A DNA stretch of 64,000 nucleotides from UBA11663 sp049616325 (GTDB taxonomy: Bacteria > Bacteroidota > Bacteroidia > Flavobacteriales_D > Sanyastnellaceae): positions 22,756 to 86,755 of the forward strand of contig JBMZHG010000005.1 of assembly GCA_049616325.1 (NCBI GenBank), read 5' to 3'. The position numbers and the translations under genes are program-made. Of this stretch, positions 19,001-28,250 are shown piece by piece. Each line of letters starts with the position of its first letter. The first letter of the stretch is position 1. Under the pieces are notes generated by a model. That model saw nothing but the letters and a program-made list of their open reading frames with translations. It made no database searches and was not told the DNA's origin.

Positions 19001-20440
19001 ATGCGAGAAGAAGAACACGTCTTGGACGAAGGGCGGCAAGGGGAGGCCACCGTAGTGGCTGGGCCCGGTGCCGGTGCACGCAAGTTGTACTTGGAGAGCT
19101 ACGGGTGCCAGATGAATTTCAGCGACAGCGAAATCGTGGCGAGCATCCTGTCGGATGCGGGGTACCAAACCACCCGCGACGAGGACGAGGCGGATCTGGT
19201 GCTGCTCAATACCTGCGCCATTCGGGACAACGCGGAACAACGCGTGCGCAACCGGTTGGTGCACTTCAAAGGCAACAAGGCGAAAAACCCAAGCCTCGTG
19301 GTCGGCGTGCTTGGCTGCATGGCGGAACGTCTGCGTGAAAAGCTGCTCGAAGAGGAGAAATTGGTGGATTTGGTGGTGGGGCCGGACGCCTACCGCGATT
19401 TGCCCAACCTCGTGGACCAGGTCGAAGGAGGCCAAAAAGCGGTTAACGTGCTGCTCTCGCGCGAAGAGACTTACGCTGAAATCAGCCCTGTGCGACTTGA
19501 CAGCAGTGGCGTAACAGCGTTCATCAGCATCATGCGGGGTTGCGACAACATGTGTTCGTTCTGCGTGGTGCCGTTCACCCGTGGCCGCGAACGAAGCCGG
19601 GATCCGCAGAGCATTGTCCGTGAGGCGCAAGAGCTTTTTGACGCGGGGTATCGGGAGGTCACGCTTTTGGGCCAAAACGTCGATTCCTACAAATGGAACA
19701 TCGACAACAAAGGCGTCATCAAAGACGAGACGCAGCCCGTGGTGCGGTTCGCGGAGCTTCTGGAGATGGTCGCAGCCGTGAATCCGGAGCTGCGCGTGCG
19801 GTTCAGCACGTCGCACCCCAAGGACATGACCGACGACGTGCTGCACGCCATGTCGCGTCACGAGAACATTTGCAAGTACATCCACCTGCCGGTGCAGAGC
19901 GGGCACAGCGACGTGCTCAAGCGCATGAACCGGGGTTACACCCGCGAATGGTACCTCGACCGCATTGCGGCCATCCGCCGCATCATGCCGGACTGCGCCA
20001 TTAGCACGGACGTCATCACCGGGTTCTGCGGAGAAACGGAAGAGGAGCACCAAGCGACGTTGAGCCTCATGGACGAGGTCAAGTACGAGATGGCCTTCAT
20101 GTTCAAGTACAGCGAGCGGCCTAAAACCTTGGCCGAGCGGAAATTTGAGGACGACGTCCCGGAGGAAGTCAAAGGCGCGCGGTTGCAGGAAGTCATTGCC
20201 CGCCAAATGATTCACGGCAAGGAGCGCACCCAGGCCCTTGTGGGCAAGGTGCACCGCGTGTTGATTGAAGGAACGAGCAAGAAGCGGGACGACCAGTTTT
20301 TTGGGCGGACCACCCACAACACTGTGGTGGTCTTTCCGAAGGGCGATTTGAAGCCCGGTCAATACGTCAACGTCAAAACGTTTGACTGCACCCCAGTGAC
20401 CTTGATGGGGGAGGTGACCGACGAACCCTCAGACAATTAA
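19001..20440 (+). CDS. miaB: tRNA-2-methylthio-N6-dimethylallyladenosine synthase
   Basis: A 479-aa radical SAM methylthiotransferase that adds the ms2 group to i6A37 of tRNAs. The N-terminal UPF0004 domain has its three cluster cysteines at C36 (YGCQMNFSDSE), C72 (NTCAIRDNAEQR) and C106 (GCMAER). The radical SAM CxxxCxxC is CDNMCSFC at 181-188. A TRAM-type RNA-binding domain closes the protein. The ATG at 19001 was preferred over the TTG at 18977, because a -7 box lies directly before it. miaB leads the conserved Bacteroidota run sigma54 activator-lptE-TPR-secG-groESL. Confidence 0.96.
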   Translation: MREEEHVLDEGRQGEATVVAGPGAGARKLYLESYGCQMNFSDSEIVASILSDAGYQTTRDEDEADLVLLNTCAIRDNAEQRVRNRLVHFKGNKAKNPSLVVGVLGCMAERLREKLLEEEKLVDLVVGPDAYRDLPNLVDQVEGGQKAVNVLLSREETYAEISPVRLDSSGVTAFISIMRGCDNMCSFCVVPFTRGRERSRDPQSIVREAQELFDAGYREVTLLGQNVDSYKWNIDNKGVIKDETQPVVRFAELLEMVAAVNPELRVRFSTSHPKDMTDDVLHAMSRHENICKYIHLPVQSGHSDVLKRMNRGYTREWYLDRIAAIRRIMPDCAISTDVITGFCGETEEEHQATLSLMDEVKYEMAFMFKYSERPKTLAERKFEDDVPEEVKGARLQEVIARQMIHGKERTQALVGKVHRVLIEGTSKKRDDQFFGRTTHNTVVVFPKGDLKPGQYVNVKTFDCTPVTLMGEVTDEPSDN

Positions 20441-20443
20441 GGC

Positions 20444-21685
20444 ATGGACGTAGGGGCGTTGAAACGAAGGTTTGGTGTTGTGGGCAATTCGCCTGCGCTG
20501 GAGCGCGCGCTGAGCGTTGCGGCCCAGGTGGCCACGACGGACATCAGTGTGCTTGTGCTCGGTGAAAGTGGCACGGGGAAGGAGATTATGCCGCGCATCG
20601 TTCATCAATTCAGCTCCCGAAAGCACGGTCCGTACGTCGCCGTGAACTGCGGTGCCATCCCGGAAGGCACCATCGATTCCGAGTTGTTCGGCCACGAGAA
20701 GGGCGCCTTCACGGGGGCCACCGAAACGCGCAAAGGGTATTTCGAGGAGGCCAACGGCGGCACGATTTTCCTAGACGAGGTGGCGGAATTGCCCTTGACG
20801 ACGCAGGTTCGCTTGTTGCGTGTCCTGGAGACGGGCGAATTCATGAAGGTGGGGTCGTCCAAAGTCCAAAAAACCGACGTCCGCGTCGTCGCCGCGACCA
20901 ACGTTGATTTCGACGACGCGATTTCCCGGGGACGCTTCCGGGAAGACCTGTACTACCGTCTCAGTCAGGTGCCCATTCAACTCCCGCCCCTGCGACAGCG
21001 CACAGGCGACGTGCATTTGCTGTTTCGGAAGTTCACCACGGACTTCAGCGAGCAGTACCGGATGCCGCCACTGAGTTTGGACGACGAAGCGATCGAAATC
21101 CTCGAGCACTATCCCTGGCCGGGAAACATCCGTCAATTGAAAAACGTGACGGAGCAAATGAGCATCCTGGAAACCGACCGGCGCATCGACGCCGACACGC
21201 TTCTGGGTTACCTGCCTGAGACGCATCGCAGCCGCTTGCCAAGCGCCACCGCCTCCAATCCCTCCGAAGGCATGGACGAACGGGAAATCCTGTACAAGGT
21301 GCTGTTCGACATGAAGGGAGATTTGAACGACCTCAAGCAACTTGTGATGTCGCTCATGAAGCACGGCGGATTGCAAGGCAGCGACGAGGAGGCGGAGCTG
21401 GTGCAACGTGTTTTCAAGGAGGACATGACGCCCGCAGAGGCGCAGCGCGCTTTGGCGGCGCTGCCGCAATTTGCAGGTCAGGGCGCCCCTTCCGGCGACG
21501 ACGACACCCAGGACGTCGACCACCAGCCCGCCGACGAAGTGGTGCTGTCCTTGCAGGATTCGGAAAAGGAGCTCATCCGTCGTGCCCTCGAGAAGCACCG
21601 AAACAAGCGGAAATACGCGGCGGAGGAACTCGGGATCTCCGAGCGCACCTTGTACCGGAAAATCAAAGAATACGACCTCAAATGA
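20444..21685 (+). CDS. Sigma54-dependent transcriptional activator without sensor domain
   Basis: A 413-aa protein consisting of an AAA+ sigma54-interaction domain starting within about 15 residues of the N-terminus: Walker A GESGTGKE (40-47), GAFTGA (87-92) that contacts sigma54, Walker B GGTIFLDEV (105-113) and YPWPGNIRQLKN. A linker of about 100 residues follows, then a Fis-type helix-turn-helix (about 378-413, RKYAAEELGISERTLYRKI). There is no receiver, GAF or PAS domain, as in PspF, so activity must be controlled by another protein or by level. It follows miaB by 3 bases and overlaps lptE as ATGA. A sigma54-like promoter precedes groES 1.9 kb downstream. Confidence 0.93.
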   Translation: MDVGALKRRFGVVGNSPALERALSVAAQVATTDISVLVLGESGTGKEIMPRIVHQFSSRKHGPYVAVNCGAIPEGTIDSELFGHEKGAFTGATETRKGYFEEANGGTIFLDEVAELPLTTQVRLLRVLETGEFMKVGSSKVQKTDVRVVAATNVDFDDAISRGRFREDLYYRLSQVPIQLPPLRQRTGDVHLLFRKFTTDFSEQYRMPPLSLDDEAIEILEHYPWPGNIRQLKNVTEQMSILETDRRIDADTLLGYLPETHRSRLPSATASNPSEGMDEREILYKVLFDMKGDLNDLKQLVMSLMKHGGLQGSDEEAELVQRVFKEDMTPAEAQRALAALPQFAGQGAPSGDDDTQDVDHQPADEVVLSLQDSEKELIRRALEKHRNKRKYAAEELGISERTLYRKIKEYDLK

Positions 21686-22185
21686 CGGGGCAGATTCGAC
21701 GTGTTTGGGGAGCTTGGTTGGCCGCAGCCGTCCTCCACTCCTGCGGGGTGTATTCCCCCTACGGAGCCCAAACCTCCGGAGCCTCCACGTTCAGCGTGCA
21801 AGATTTTGAACCGGCCCACCCGCTCGTTTCGGCCACCGCAGCCCAGTCCTTGTCCGAGGCGTTGCGAGACCGAGTCCAGCGCCAGAGCACCCTCCGTCTC
21901 GTCGAGGACGGGGAGCTCGAATTCAGCGCGCGCGTTGTGGGGTGGGAAGTTCGGCCGATCAACGTTCAGGGCGACGAGACGGCGGGGGCCAACCGCGTGA
22001 CCGTGAGTTTGATCTTGACCTACGTGAACGAACTCGATCCGGAATTGAGTACGGAGCGAACCTTCAGCCGCTACGTGGATTTGCCGAGCGACCAAGACGT
22101 CTTTTCGCAAGAAGAAGCCTTGGTCGAAGAGCTTGGAGAGCTGCTCTCCCAAGACATGTTCAACGCCACTTTGGGAAATTGGTGA
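21682..22185 (+). CDS. lptE: LPS assembly lipoprotein LptE
   Basis: A 167-aa lipoprotein: the signal sequence ends LHSC with the lipidated Cys at residue 21, followed by GVYSPYGA. The family (LptE, formerly RlpB-like) sits inside the LptD barrel and helps insert LPS in the outer membrane. Strand-rich middle (ELEFSARVVGWEVRPI, NRVTVSLILTYVNE) and an acidic C-terminal helix fit the Bacteroidota LptE pattern. Evidence is mainly lipobox, size, secondary-structure pattern and the conserved neighbourhood of sigma54 activator upstream and secG downstream. lptD is not in this window. Confidence 0.85.
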   Translation: MTGQIRRVWGAWLAAAVLHSCGVYSPYGAQTSGASTFSVQDFEPAHPLVSATAAQSLSEALRDRVQRQSTLRLVEDGELEFSARVVGWEVRPINVQGDETAGANRVTVSLILTYVNELDPELSTERTFSRYVDLPSDQDVFSQEEALVEELGELLSQDMFNATLGNW

Positions 22186-22186
22186 C

Positions 22187-23113
22187 ATGGACAGCGCGCA
22201 ACTTCAATCATGGCTCCAGAACGGCCCCGCTCCCGGGGACGTGGAGGTGTTGCGCGAGTTTGTCGAGCGCTACCCCTACGCTGGCCCACTTCGGATGATG
22301 TTGGCCAAGGCTTCCGAGAAAGCGCAAAACCTCGAGCGTCGCGATCACCTCCTGCAAGCAGGTGCCCACGTGCCGTCCCGTCGCGCCTTGTTCGCGTACC
22401 TCAGTGGCCCGGCCTTGGTGGAGGCAGCCCGGGCGGTGCACGTCGAAATTGAGGCCGCCCCGGAGGTCTCCGAAGAAGAATTGGTGGGCCTGGTTTGGCA
22501 CGGTCAAGACGGCGCCTCGCTGGCCGACAAATCCTTGGACGGCCCGAACGCCGCCTCGCCTCCTTCTCCGTCCGAAGAGGAACTCTCGGAGCCGGAGCCG
22601 GAAACGCCGTCTTCCGAGGCCGACACGCGAGATTCCATGGTGGCGGCCATTGCCTCGGTCATTGAACAGGACGTCCAAGCCTGGACCGCTGATTCGGAAG
22701 AGGAATCGGCCGGGCCTGAAACTTTCATCGACGGGAAGGTTGCCGTTCCCGGGGTGAATTCTGCACCCAAGCCCACCAGCCTGTTCGGGCAGTGGCTGGC
22801 CCAGCGCGCACGTGAGACGGGGTTTGGTTCCCCTCAACTTGCGGAGAAGGGAGCTGCTGCGCTGATCGACGCCTTCCTCGCGAAGGGAGACGTCAAAATC
22901 GGACCGGTCCGCGACAGCCTCGAAACCACCGAAGAATGGGCGGCCCAAGGCCTGGTGGAGGATCCCAGTTTGGTCACCGAAACCATGGCGAAACTTTACG
23001 CTCAGCAAGGCCAAATCAGCCGCGCCAGGAAAGCTTACAAACTTCTTGCTTTGAAATACCCGGAAAAAAGTGTTTATTTTGCGGCCCAGCTGAAAAAGCT
23101 GCGTAACTCTTGA
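22187..23113 (+). CDS. Acidic TPR-like protein of unknown function
   Basis: A 308-aa protein with no signal peptide or membrane segment. It starts MDSAQLQSWLQNG, with a helical N-terminal region (LREFVERYPYAGPLRMMLAKASEK), an acidic low-complexity middle (about residues 115-190, rich in Glu, Ser and Pro), and a C-terminal TPR-like helix pair (LYAQQGQISRARKAYKLLALKYPEKSVYF). The start is the ATG at 22187, one base after the lptE stop. It is followed by secG after 10 bases. Proteins like this occupy the same place in many Bacteroidota genomes, but I know of no assigned role. A cytoplasmic scaffold is only a guess. Confidence 0.8.
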   Translation: MDSAQLQSWLQNGPAPGDVEVLREFVERYPYAGPLRMMLAKASEKAQNLERRDHLLQAGAHVPSRRALFAYLSGPALVEAARAVHVEIEAAPEVSEEELVGLVWHGQDGASLADKSLDGPNAASPPSPSEEELSEPEPETPSSEADTRDSMVAAIASVIEQDVQAWTADSEEESAGPETFIDGKVAVPGVNSAPKPTSLFGQWLAQRARETGFGSPQLAEKGAAALIDAFLAKGDVKIGPVRDSLETTEEWAAQGLVEDPSLVTETMAKLYAQQGQISRARKAYKLLALKYPEKSVYFAAQLKKLRNS

Positions 23114-23123
23114 ACAACTGAAC

Positions 23124-23411
23124 ATGATCACCTTTCTGACCGTCGTCATCTTGATTGTCTGCTTCCTCTTGGGCGCAGTGATTTTGGTCCAAAACCCCAA
23201 AGGAGGAGGACTCGCCACCGGATTCCAAGGCGCCAGCCAAATCGGCGGAGTGCAGCGCACGACCAACTTCCTCGAGAAGGCCACCTGGTACCTCGCGGTT
23301 GCTCTGTTCGTGCTTTGCATCGTGGTCGGCAGCTTCGCAGGGAACGGCTCCCTCGACGTGGGCGTGGACGAAAGCTTCGCTCCGACGGCCCCCATTGAAG
23401 CGGCCCAGTAA
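23124..23411 (+). CDS. secG: Preprotein translocase subunit SecG
   Basis: A 95-aa protein with two transmembrane helices (about residues 3-22 and 52-71) joined by the conserved loop LVQNPKGGGLATGFQG. SecG is the small subunit of SecYEG and assists protein export by SecA. The C-terminus is an acidic tail typical of Bacteroidota SecG. It lies 10 bases after the TPR gene and is followed by a strong terminator, so the transcription unit from miaB ends here and groESL begins a new one. Confidence 0.95.
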   Translation: MITFLTVVILIVCFLLGAVILVQNPKGGGLATGFQGASQIGGVQRTTNFLEKATWYLAVALFVLCIVVGSFAGNGSLDVGVDESFAPTAPIEAAQ

Positions 23412-23443
23412 AGGCACCTTCCCATTTACGCGCCCCGTGCGCG

Positions 23444-23485
23444 CAAGACGCCCTGTCAGAATCGCTGACAGGGTGTCTTGCTTTT
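23444..23485 (+). terminator. Rho-independent terminator after secG
   Basis: A 16-bp stem (CAAGACGCCCTGTCAG pairing with CTGACAGGGTGTCTTG, one G-T wobble) with a 5-base loop, followed by CTTTT. It separates the miaB-secG unit from groESL. The inner part CTGTCAG/CTGACAG shares its half-site with the inverted repeat at 23495-23510, so it may also serve as a regulatory site. Confidence 0.8.
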
Positions 23486-23494
23486 GACCTCGGT

Positions 23495-23510
23495 CTGACA
23501 CCTCTGTCAG
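23495..23510 (+). promoter_or_regulatory. Inverted repeat CTGACA-N4-TGTCAG, possible activator site of groESL
   Basis: A perfect 6-bp inverted repeat 23 bases upstream of the sigma54-like -24 element. With the CTGTCAG-N5-CTGACAG repeat in the preceding hairpin it forms two copies of the same dyad, as expected of an upstream activating sequence for a Fis-type sigma54 activator. Confidence 0.45.
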
Positions 23511-23532
23511 GATTCTTTCCCCCAAAGGCAAT

Positions 23533-23548
23533 TGGCACGGAAATCGCC
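23533..23548 (+). promoter_or_regulatory. Sigma54-type -24/-12 promoter of groESL
   Basis: The sequence TGGCACGGAAATCGCC has GG (23534-23535) and GC (23546-23547) exactly 10 bases apart and differs from the consensus TGGCACRnnnnTTGC only by C for T before the -12 GC. Transcription would start near 23559, leaving a leader of about 44 bases before the groES ATG. The -7 box used elsewhere in the window is not seen here. Confidence 0.6.
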
Positions 23549-23602
23549 AAAAGGAGGTCGTGCCTCGGCACCTCAAACGAAAACACAACAACTGCACAAT
23601 TC

Positions 23603-23878
23603 ATGTCTGTCAACATTCGACCTCTGGCTGACCGCGTTCTGGTAGAACCCGCAGCCGCAGAACAGACCACCGCGAGTGGCATCATCATCCCTGATTCCGC
23701 GAAGGAAAAGCCTCAACGAGGCACGGTTGTGGCCGTGGGGCCCGGCAAGAAAGACGAGCCCACCACGGTTCAAGTCGGCGACACCGTGCTCTATGGCAAG
23801 TACTCCGGCACGGAGCTTCAGCACGAAGGCACGGATTACATGATCATGCGTGAATCCGACATCCTCGCGATTCTCTAA
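23603..23878 (+). CDS. groES: Co-chaperonin GroES
   Basis: A 91-aa protein of normal size. It has the family opening NIRPLADRVLVEPAAAEQTTASGIIIPDSAKEKPQRGTV with the mobile loop (about residues 18-32) that docks on GroEL, and the closing VGDTVLYGKYSGTE and YMIMRESDILAI. GroES forms the heptameric lid of the GroEL folding chamber in the cytoplasm. It precedes groEL by 38 bases. The promoter looks sigma54-dependent rather than HrcA/CIRCE controlled; no CIRCE element is present. Confidence 0.98.
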   Translation: MSVNIRPLADRVLVEPAAAEQTTASGIIIPDSAKEKPQRGTVVAVGPGKKDEPTTVQVGDTVLYGKYSGTELQHEGTDYMIMRESDILAIL

Positions 23879-23916
23879 CCCCTCCGACCTAACCTCAACC
23901 CAGAACACAAACAACC

Positions 23917-25548
<1,632 letters not shown>

Positions 25549-25580
25549 GAGGTCGCTCCACGACGATTCACAATTAAAGA

Positions 25581-25611
25581 AACCGCGCCCAGCTTGGGGG
25601 CGGTTTTTTTT
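25581..25611 (+). terminator. Rho-independent terminator after groEL
   Basis: AACCGCGCCC and GGGGGCGGTT pair (one mismatch) around a 5-base loop and run into eight T. It ends the groESL transcript 33 bases after the groEL stop. Confidence 0.85.
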
Positions 25612-25633
25612 GTGCCCGACCCGCCGCGGGCGG

Positions 25634-25641
25634 TACCTTCG
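25634..25641 (+). promoter_or_regulatory. -7 promoter box of gldA-rsgA (TAccTTCG)
   Basis: TACCTTCG, one base from TAnnTTTG, ends 4 bases before the ATG at 25646. A TTTG at 25609-25612, in the T run of the groEL terminator, lies 21 bases upstream and could serve as the -33 element. Confidence 0.45.
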
Positions 25642-25645
25642 CGTC

Positions 25646-26347
25646 ATGTCCATTGCGATCGAAGGCGTAGAAAAGCGGTTTGGCGAACAGCGGGCCTTGA
25701 AGGGCGTGAGCTTGCGGTTGAATCTCGGAGAAGTGGTGGGTTTGCTCGGCCCCAATGGGGCAGGCAAGTCCACGCTGATGCGCCTCATCACCGGGTATTT
25801 GCCTCCCACGGTGGGTCGAATTGATGTGTGCGGGTACGACGTGATGGAGGCTCCTTTGGAGACCAAAAAACGGGTCGGCTACCTTCCCGAGCACAACCCG
25901 CTTCACGAGGACATGTACGTTCGAGAATACCTGCGTTTCGTGGCCGGAATCCACGGGGTTCCCAACCGAAGTGCGCGTGTGGAGGAAGTGCTGAGCGAGG
26001 TTGGCTTGCTGCCGGAGGTGCACAAGCAAATTGGTCAACTTTCCAAGGGGTACCGCCAGCGGGTTGGCTTGGCTCAAGCGTTGATTCACGATCCAGAAGT
26101 GCTGATTTTGGACGAGCCCACTTCGGGCCTCGACCCCAACCAACTCGTGGACATTCGGGCCTTGATTCGCCGCTTGGGGAAGGATCGAACGGTGATCTTG
26201 AGCACCCACATCATGCAGGAAGTGGAAGCCATGTGCGACCGGGTCGTGTTGATTCGACTTGGAGAAATTGTGGCGGACGCACCACTCACCGAATTGGTTT
26301 CCGCCGAAGGTGGGTTGGAAGCACAATTCAAAGCGTTGACCGCGTGA
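25646..26347 (+). CDS. gldA: GldA-like ABC transporter ATP-binding protein
   Basis: A 233-aa ATPase with Walker A GPNGAGKST near residues 37-45, LSKGYRQRVGLAQALIHDPEVLILDEP (signature and Walker B) and the Bacteroidota-typical RVGYLPEHNPLHEDMYVREYL, which is characteristic of GldA. GldA with GldF and GldG forms an ABC transporter required for gliding in Flavobacterium. The protein is shorter than the roughly 300-residue GldA, lacking the C-terminal extension, and no gldFG genes are nearby. A general ABC-2 type ATPase cannot be excluded. It overlaps rsgA as GTGA. Confidence 0.75.
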   Translation: MSIAIEGVEKRFGEQRALKGVSLRLNLGEVVGLLGPNGAGKSTLMRLITGYLPPTVGRIDVCGYDVMEAPLETKKRVGYLPEHNPLHEDMYVREYLRFVAGIHGVPNRSARVEEVLSEVGLLPEVHKQIGQLSKGYRQRVGLAQALIHDPEVLILDEPTSGLDPNQLVDIRALIRRLGKDRTVILSTHIMQEVEAMCDRVVLIRLGEIVADAPLTELVSAEGGLEAQFKALTA

Positions 26348-27291
26348 GCGCAGGCGTCGGCACGGTGCTCCGGACCACGGGGTCGTGGTACGACGTGTTG
26401 CGTGACGGAGGTGAGGTGATGTCGTGCCGTCCGGCAGGTCGTCTTCGGTTGGAAGGCTTTCGGTCGACCAATCCTGTGGCGGTCGGCGATCGCGTGGATT
26501 GGGAGGAAGTGGAGGACGGCACAGGCGTCATCACAAAAATCCACGAGCGCAAGAATTGCATCGTCCGCAAGTCGGTCAACCTGTCCCACGAAAGCCACGT
26601 GGTGGCGGCCAACCTGGACCGGGCGTTCTTGGTAGTCACCTTGGCGGCACCACGGACCAGCACGGGCTTCATGGATCGCTTTTTGGTCACGGCCGAGGCA
26701 TACGGCATCCCCACGACGGTGGTGCTCAACAAAATCGATGCGTTGACCGAAGAGGAAGGTGACCAAGCCGTCGACTTGGCGGAAGTGTATCGGGATGCGG
26801 GCTACGGTTGGCTTGAAGTGAGTGCCCAAACAGGGGAAGGCCTCGAAACCTTGCGCGCCGAACTCGCGAAAGGCATCCACGTCTTGTCTGGTCACTCCGG
26901 GGTGGGCAAAAGCACGTTGATCAACCGGCTCATTCCTGGCCTTGAATTGAAGACTGCCGAAGTGAGCGAGTCGCACAACAAGGGGCGGCACACCACGACG
27001 TTTGCGGAGATGCATGCACTTCCCGAGGGTGGGTTTTTGGTGGACACGCCAGGGATCAAGGGGTTTGGGTTGGTGACGTTGGAGCGGGACACGCTGAACC
27101 ATCACTTTCCTGAGTTTTTCCGGCGACTTCCCGACTGCAAATTTCACAACTGCGTTCACCACAAAGAGCCGGGGTGCGCCGTCCGTGAAGCGGTGGGGGA
27201 CGGCGATGTGGCCGAAAGTCGGTACAGGAATTACCTCGAGATGCTTGGGGAGTTTGACGGCGGGCCGTACCGCGACGCACTTTACCGGTGA
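26344..27291 (+). CDS. rsgA: Ribosome small-subunit-dependent GTPase RsgA
   Basis: A 315-aa protein from a GTG start that overlaps the gldA-like stop; the open frame further upstream is out of family. It shows the circularly permuted GTPase order: NKID (129-132), then GHSGVGKST (183-191), then DTPG (234-237). An OB fold precedes it and the C-terminal zinc motif CKFHNCVHHKEPGC (265-278) follows. RsgA checks late 30S subunit maturation. Co-transcription with an ABC ATPase is probably only convenience. Confidence 0.95.
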   Translation: MSAGVGTVLRTTGSWYDVLRDGGEVMSCRPAGRLRLEGFRSTNPVAVGDRVDWEEVEDGTGVITKIHERKNCIVRKSVNLSHESHVVAANLDRAFLVVTLAAPRTSTGFMDRFLVTAEAYGIPTTVVLNKIDALTEEEGDQAVDLAEVYRDAGYGWLEVSAQTGEGLETLRAELAKGIHVLSGHSGVGKSTLINRLIPGLELKTAEVSESHNKGRHTTTFAEMHALPEGGFLVDTPGIKGFGLVTLERDTLNHHFPEFFRRLPDCKFHNCVHHKEPGCAVREAVGDGDVAESRYRNYLEMLGEFDGGPYRDALYR

Positions 27292-27297
27292 CGCGAA

Positions 27298-28080
27298 TCA
27301 AACGCGGGAGCAGCGCAAGCCTGTGACGCGAAGCGACGGTGAATTGTACTTCAATCGCTCGCCGCTCAGATCGACCACGTCGATGTTCATGCCGCGCAGG
27401 ATCGCGTCGCCCGAGGCGCAGTCCCATTCCATGTACGGACCGGTTCGGGCGTGAATTTCCGCGTCGCCCGTGGCGAGGAGACAAAACTTCAGTGCGCCAC
27501 TGATGGGGCGGGCCACAACGTCGGCAGGGTCGATGTGGGGCGGGACGAGGTCCGTGAGTTTGGCTTCCTCCATCCAGGAAGTGACCAATCGGTACGGCCG
27601 CTGGATGGCCGAGGGGTGCACCTGCCGGACCGTCGATCCGTCGAGGGGTGCGACTTGCACGGGGACGCCGACGCCACCGAGGAACATGCGGTTCGCAAGC
27701 GGGTCCGCCACCACGCCAAAAATCGGCCCCGTCTCGTCGCACAGCGCAATGTTCACCGCGAATCCGGATCGGCTGCGCAAAAAGGATTCGGTGCCGTCGA
27801 GGGGGTCGACGAGCCAGAAACGGGGCCAGTCTTTGCGAATGTCGTAGTCCGGGGCGGCGGCCTCCTCGCTCAGGATCGGGAGCCCAGCCGAGGTCAGGTG
27901 TTCCTGAATGACCTGCTGTGAGGCCATGTCCGCGTCGCTGACAAGCGATCCGTCGGCCTTCTCAGAAATGTGCAAATCGCTGTCGCTCTTGGGCAAGGCG
28001 CTCAACAACACGCGCGCAGCAGCTCCGGCTGCGGCGATGGCGGCTTGTTGTTCAAGAGGTGTGGCTTGCGACGGGTTCAT
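27298..28080 (-). CDS. cysQ: 3'(2'),5'-bisphosphate nucleotidase CysQ
   Basis: A 260-aa inositol-monophosphatase-fold enzyme that converts the sulfur-assimilation by-product PAP to AMP. The metal ligands are visible: SEE (71-73), DPLDGTES (92-99) and EWDCASGDAIL (219-229, Asp220). Length and the KFC plus EWD region fit CysQ better than general SuhB. The start is the ATG at 28080; the longer open frame overlaps the divergent promoter and riboswitch region. No other sulfate-assimilation genes are in the window. Confidence 0.88.
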   Translation of the reverse strand: MNPSQATPLEQQAAIAAAGAAARVLLSALPKSDSDLHISEKADGSLVSDADMASQQVIQEHLTSAGLPILSEEAAAPDYDIRKDWPRFWLVDPLDGTESFLRSRSGFAVNIALCDETGPIFGVVADPLANRMFLGGVGVPVQVAPLDGSTVRQVHPSAIQRPYRLVTSWMEEAKLTDLVPPHIDPADVVARPISGALKFCLLATGDAEIHARTGPYMEWDCASGDAILRGMNIDVVDLSGERLKYNSPSLRVTGLRCSRV

Positions 28081-28103
28081 GGCGGTCTTGTTCGAAGGTA
28101 CGT

Positions 28104-28111
28104 TACATTTG
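28104..28111 (+). promoter_or_regulatory. -7 promoter box ahead of the TPP riboswitch (TAcaTTTG)
   Basis: An exact TAnnTTTG match located 6 bases before the first riboswitch stem, so transcription would start right at the aptamer. The leader to the receptor start is then about 135 bases long. Confidence 0.6.
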
Positions 28112-28117
28112 CAGCGA

Positions 28118-28184
28118 CGCAGGGGTGCCGAAAGGCTGAGATGATACCCTCCGAACCTGCCCAGGTTATGCTGGGAAGGGAGCG
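28118..28184 (+). ncRNA. TPP riboswitch (THI element)
   Basis: All conserved blocks occur in order: GGGGTGCC (28122-28129), GGCTGAGATGATACCCT (28134-28150) containing the pyrimidine-sensing CTGAGA, GAACCTG (28153-28159) and the GGTTATGCTGGGAAGGG arm, closed by a short CGC/GCG P1 stem. The aptamer binds thiamine pyrophosphate. It precedes the TonB-dependent receptor on the same strand by about 65 bases, so TPP should switch off its expression, most likely at translation, as no clear terminator hairpin with a T run follows. Confidence 0.93.
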
Positions 28185-28250
28185 ACCGACTCGCCGTGCG
28201 GGTCATTGGGGCCGGTTTGGTCTCCTGTGTCAAGGAACAAAATCAACGCC

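Noticed and set aside
23549..23557. AAAAGGAGGT looks like a Shine-Dalgarno sequence for groES
   Set aside because: It lies 45 bases before the groES ATG, too far to position a ribosome there, and Bacteroidota rarely use such sites.
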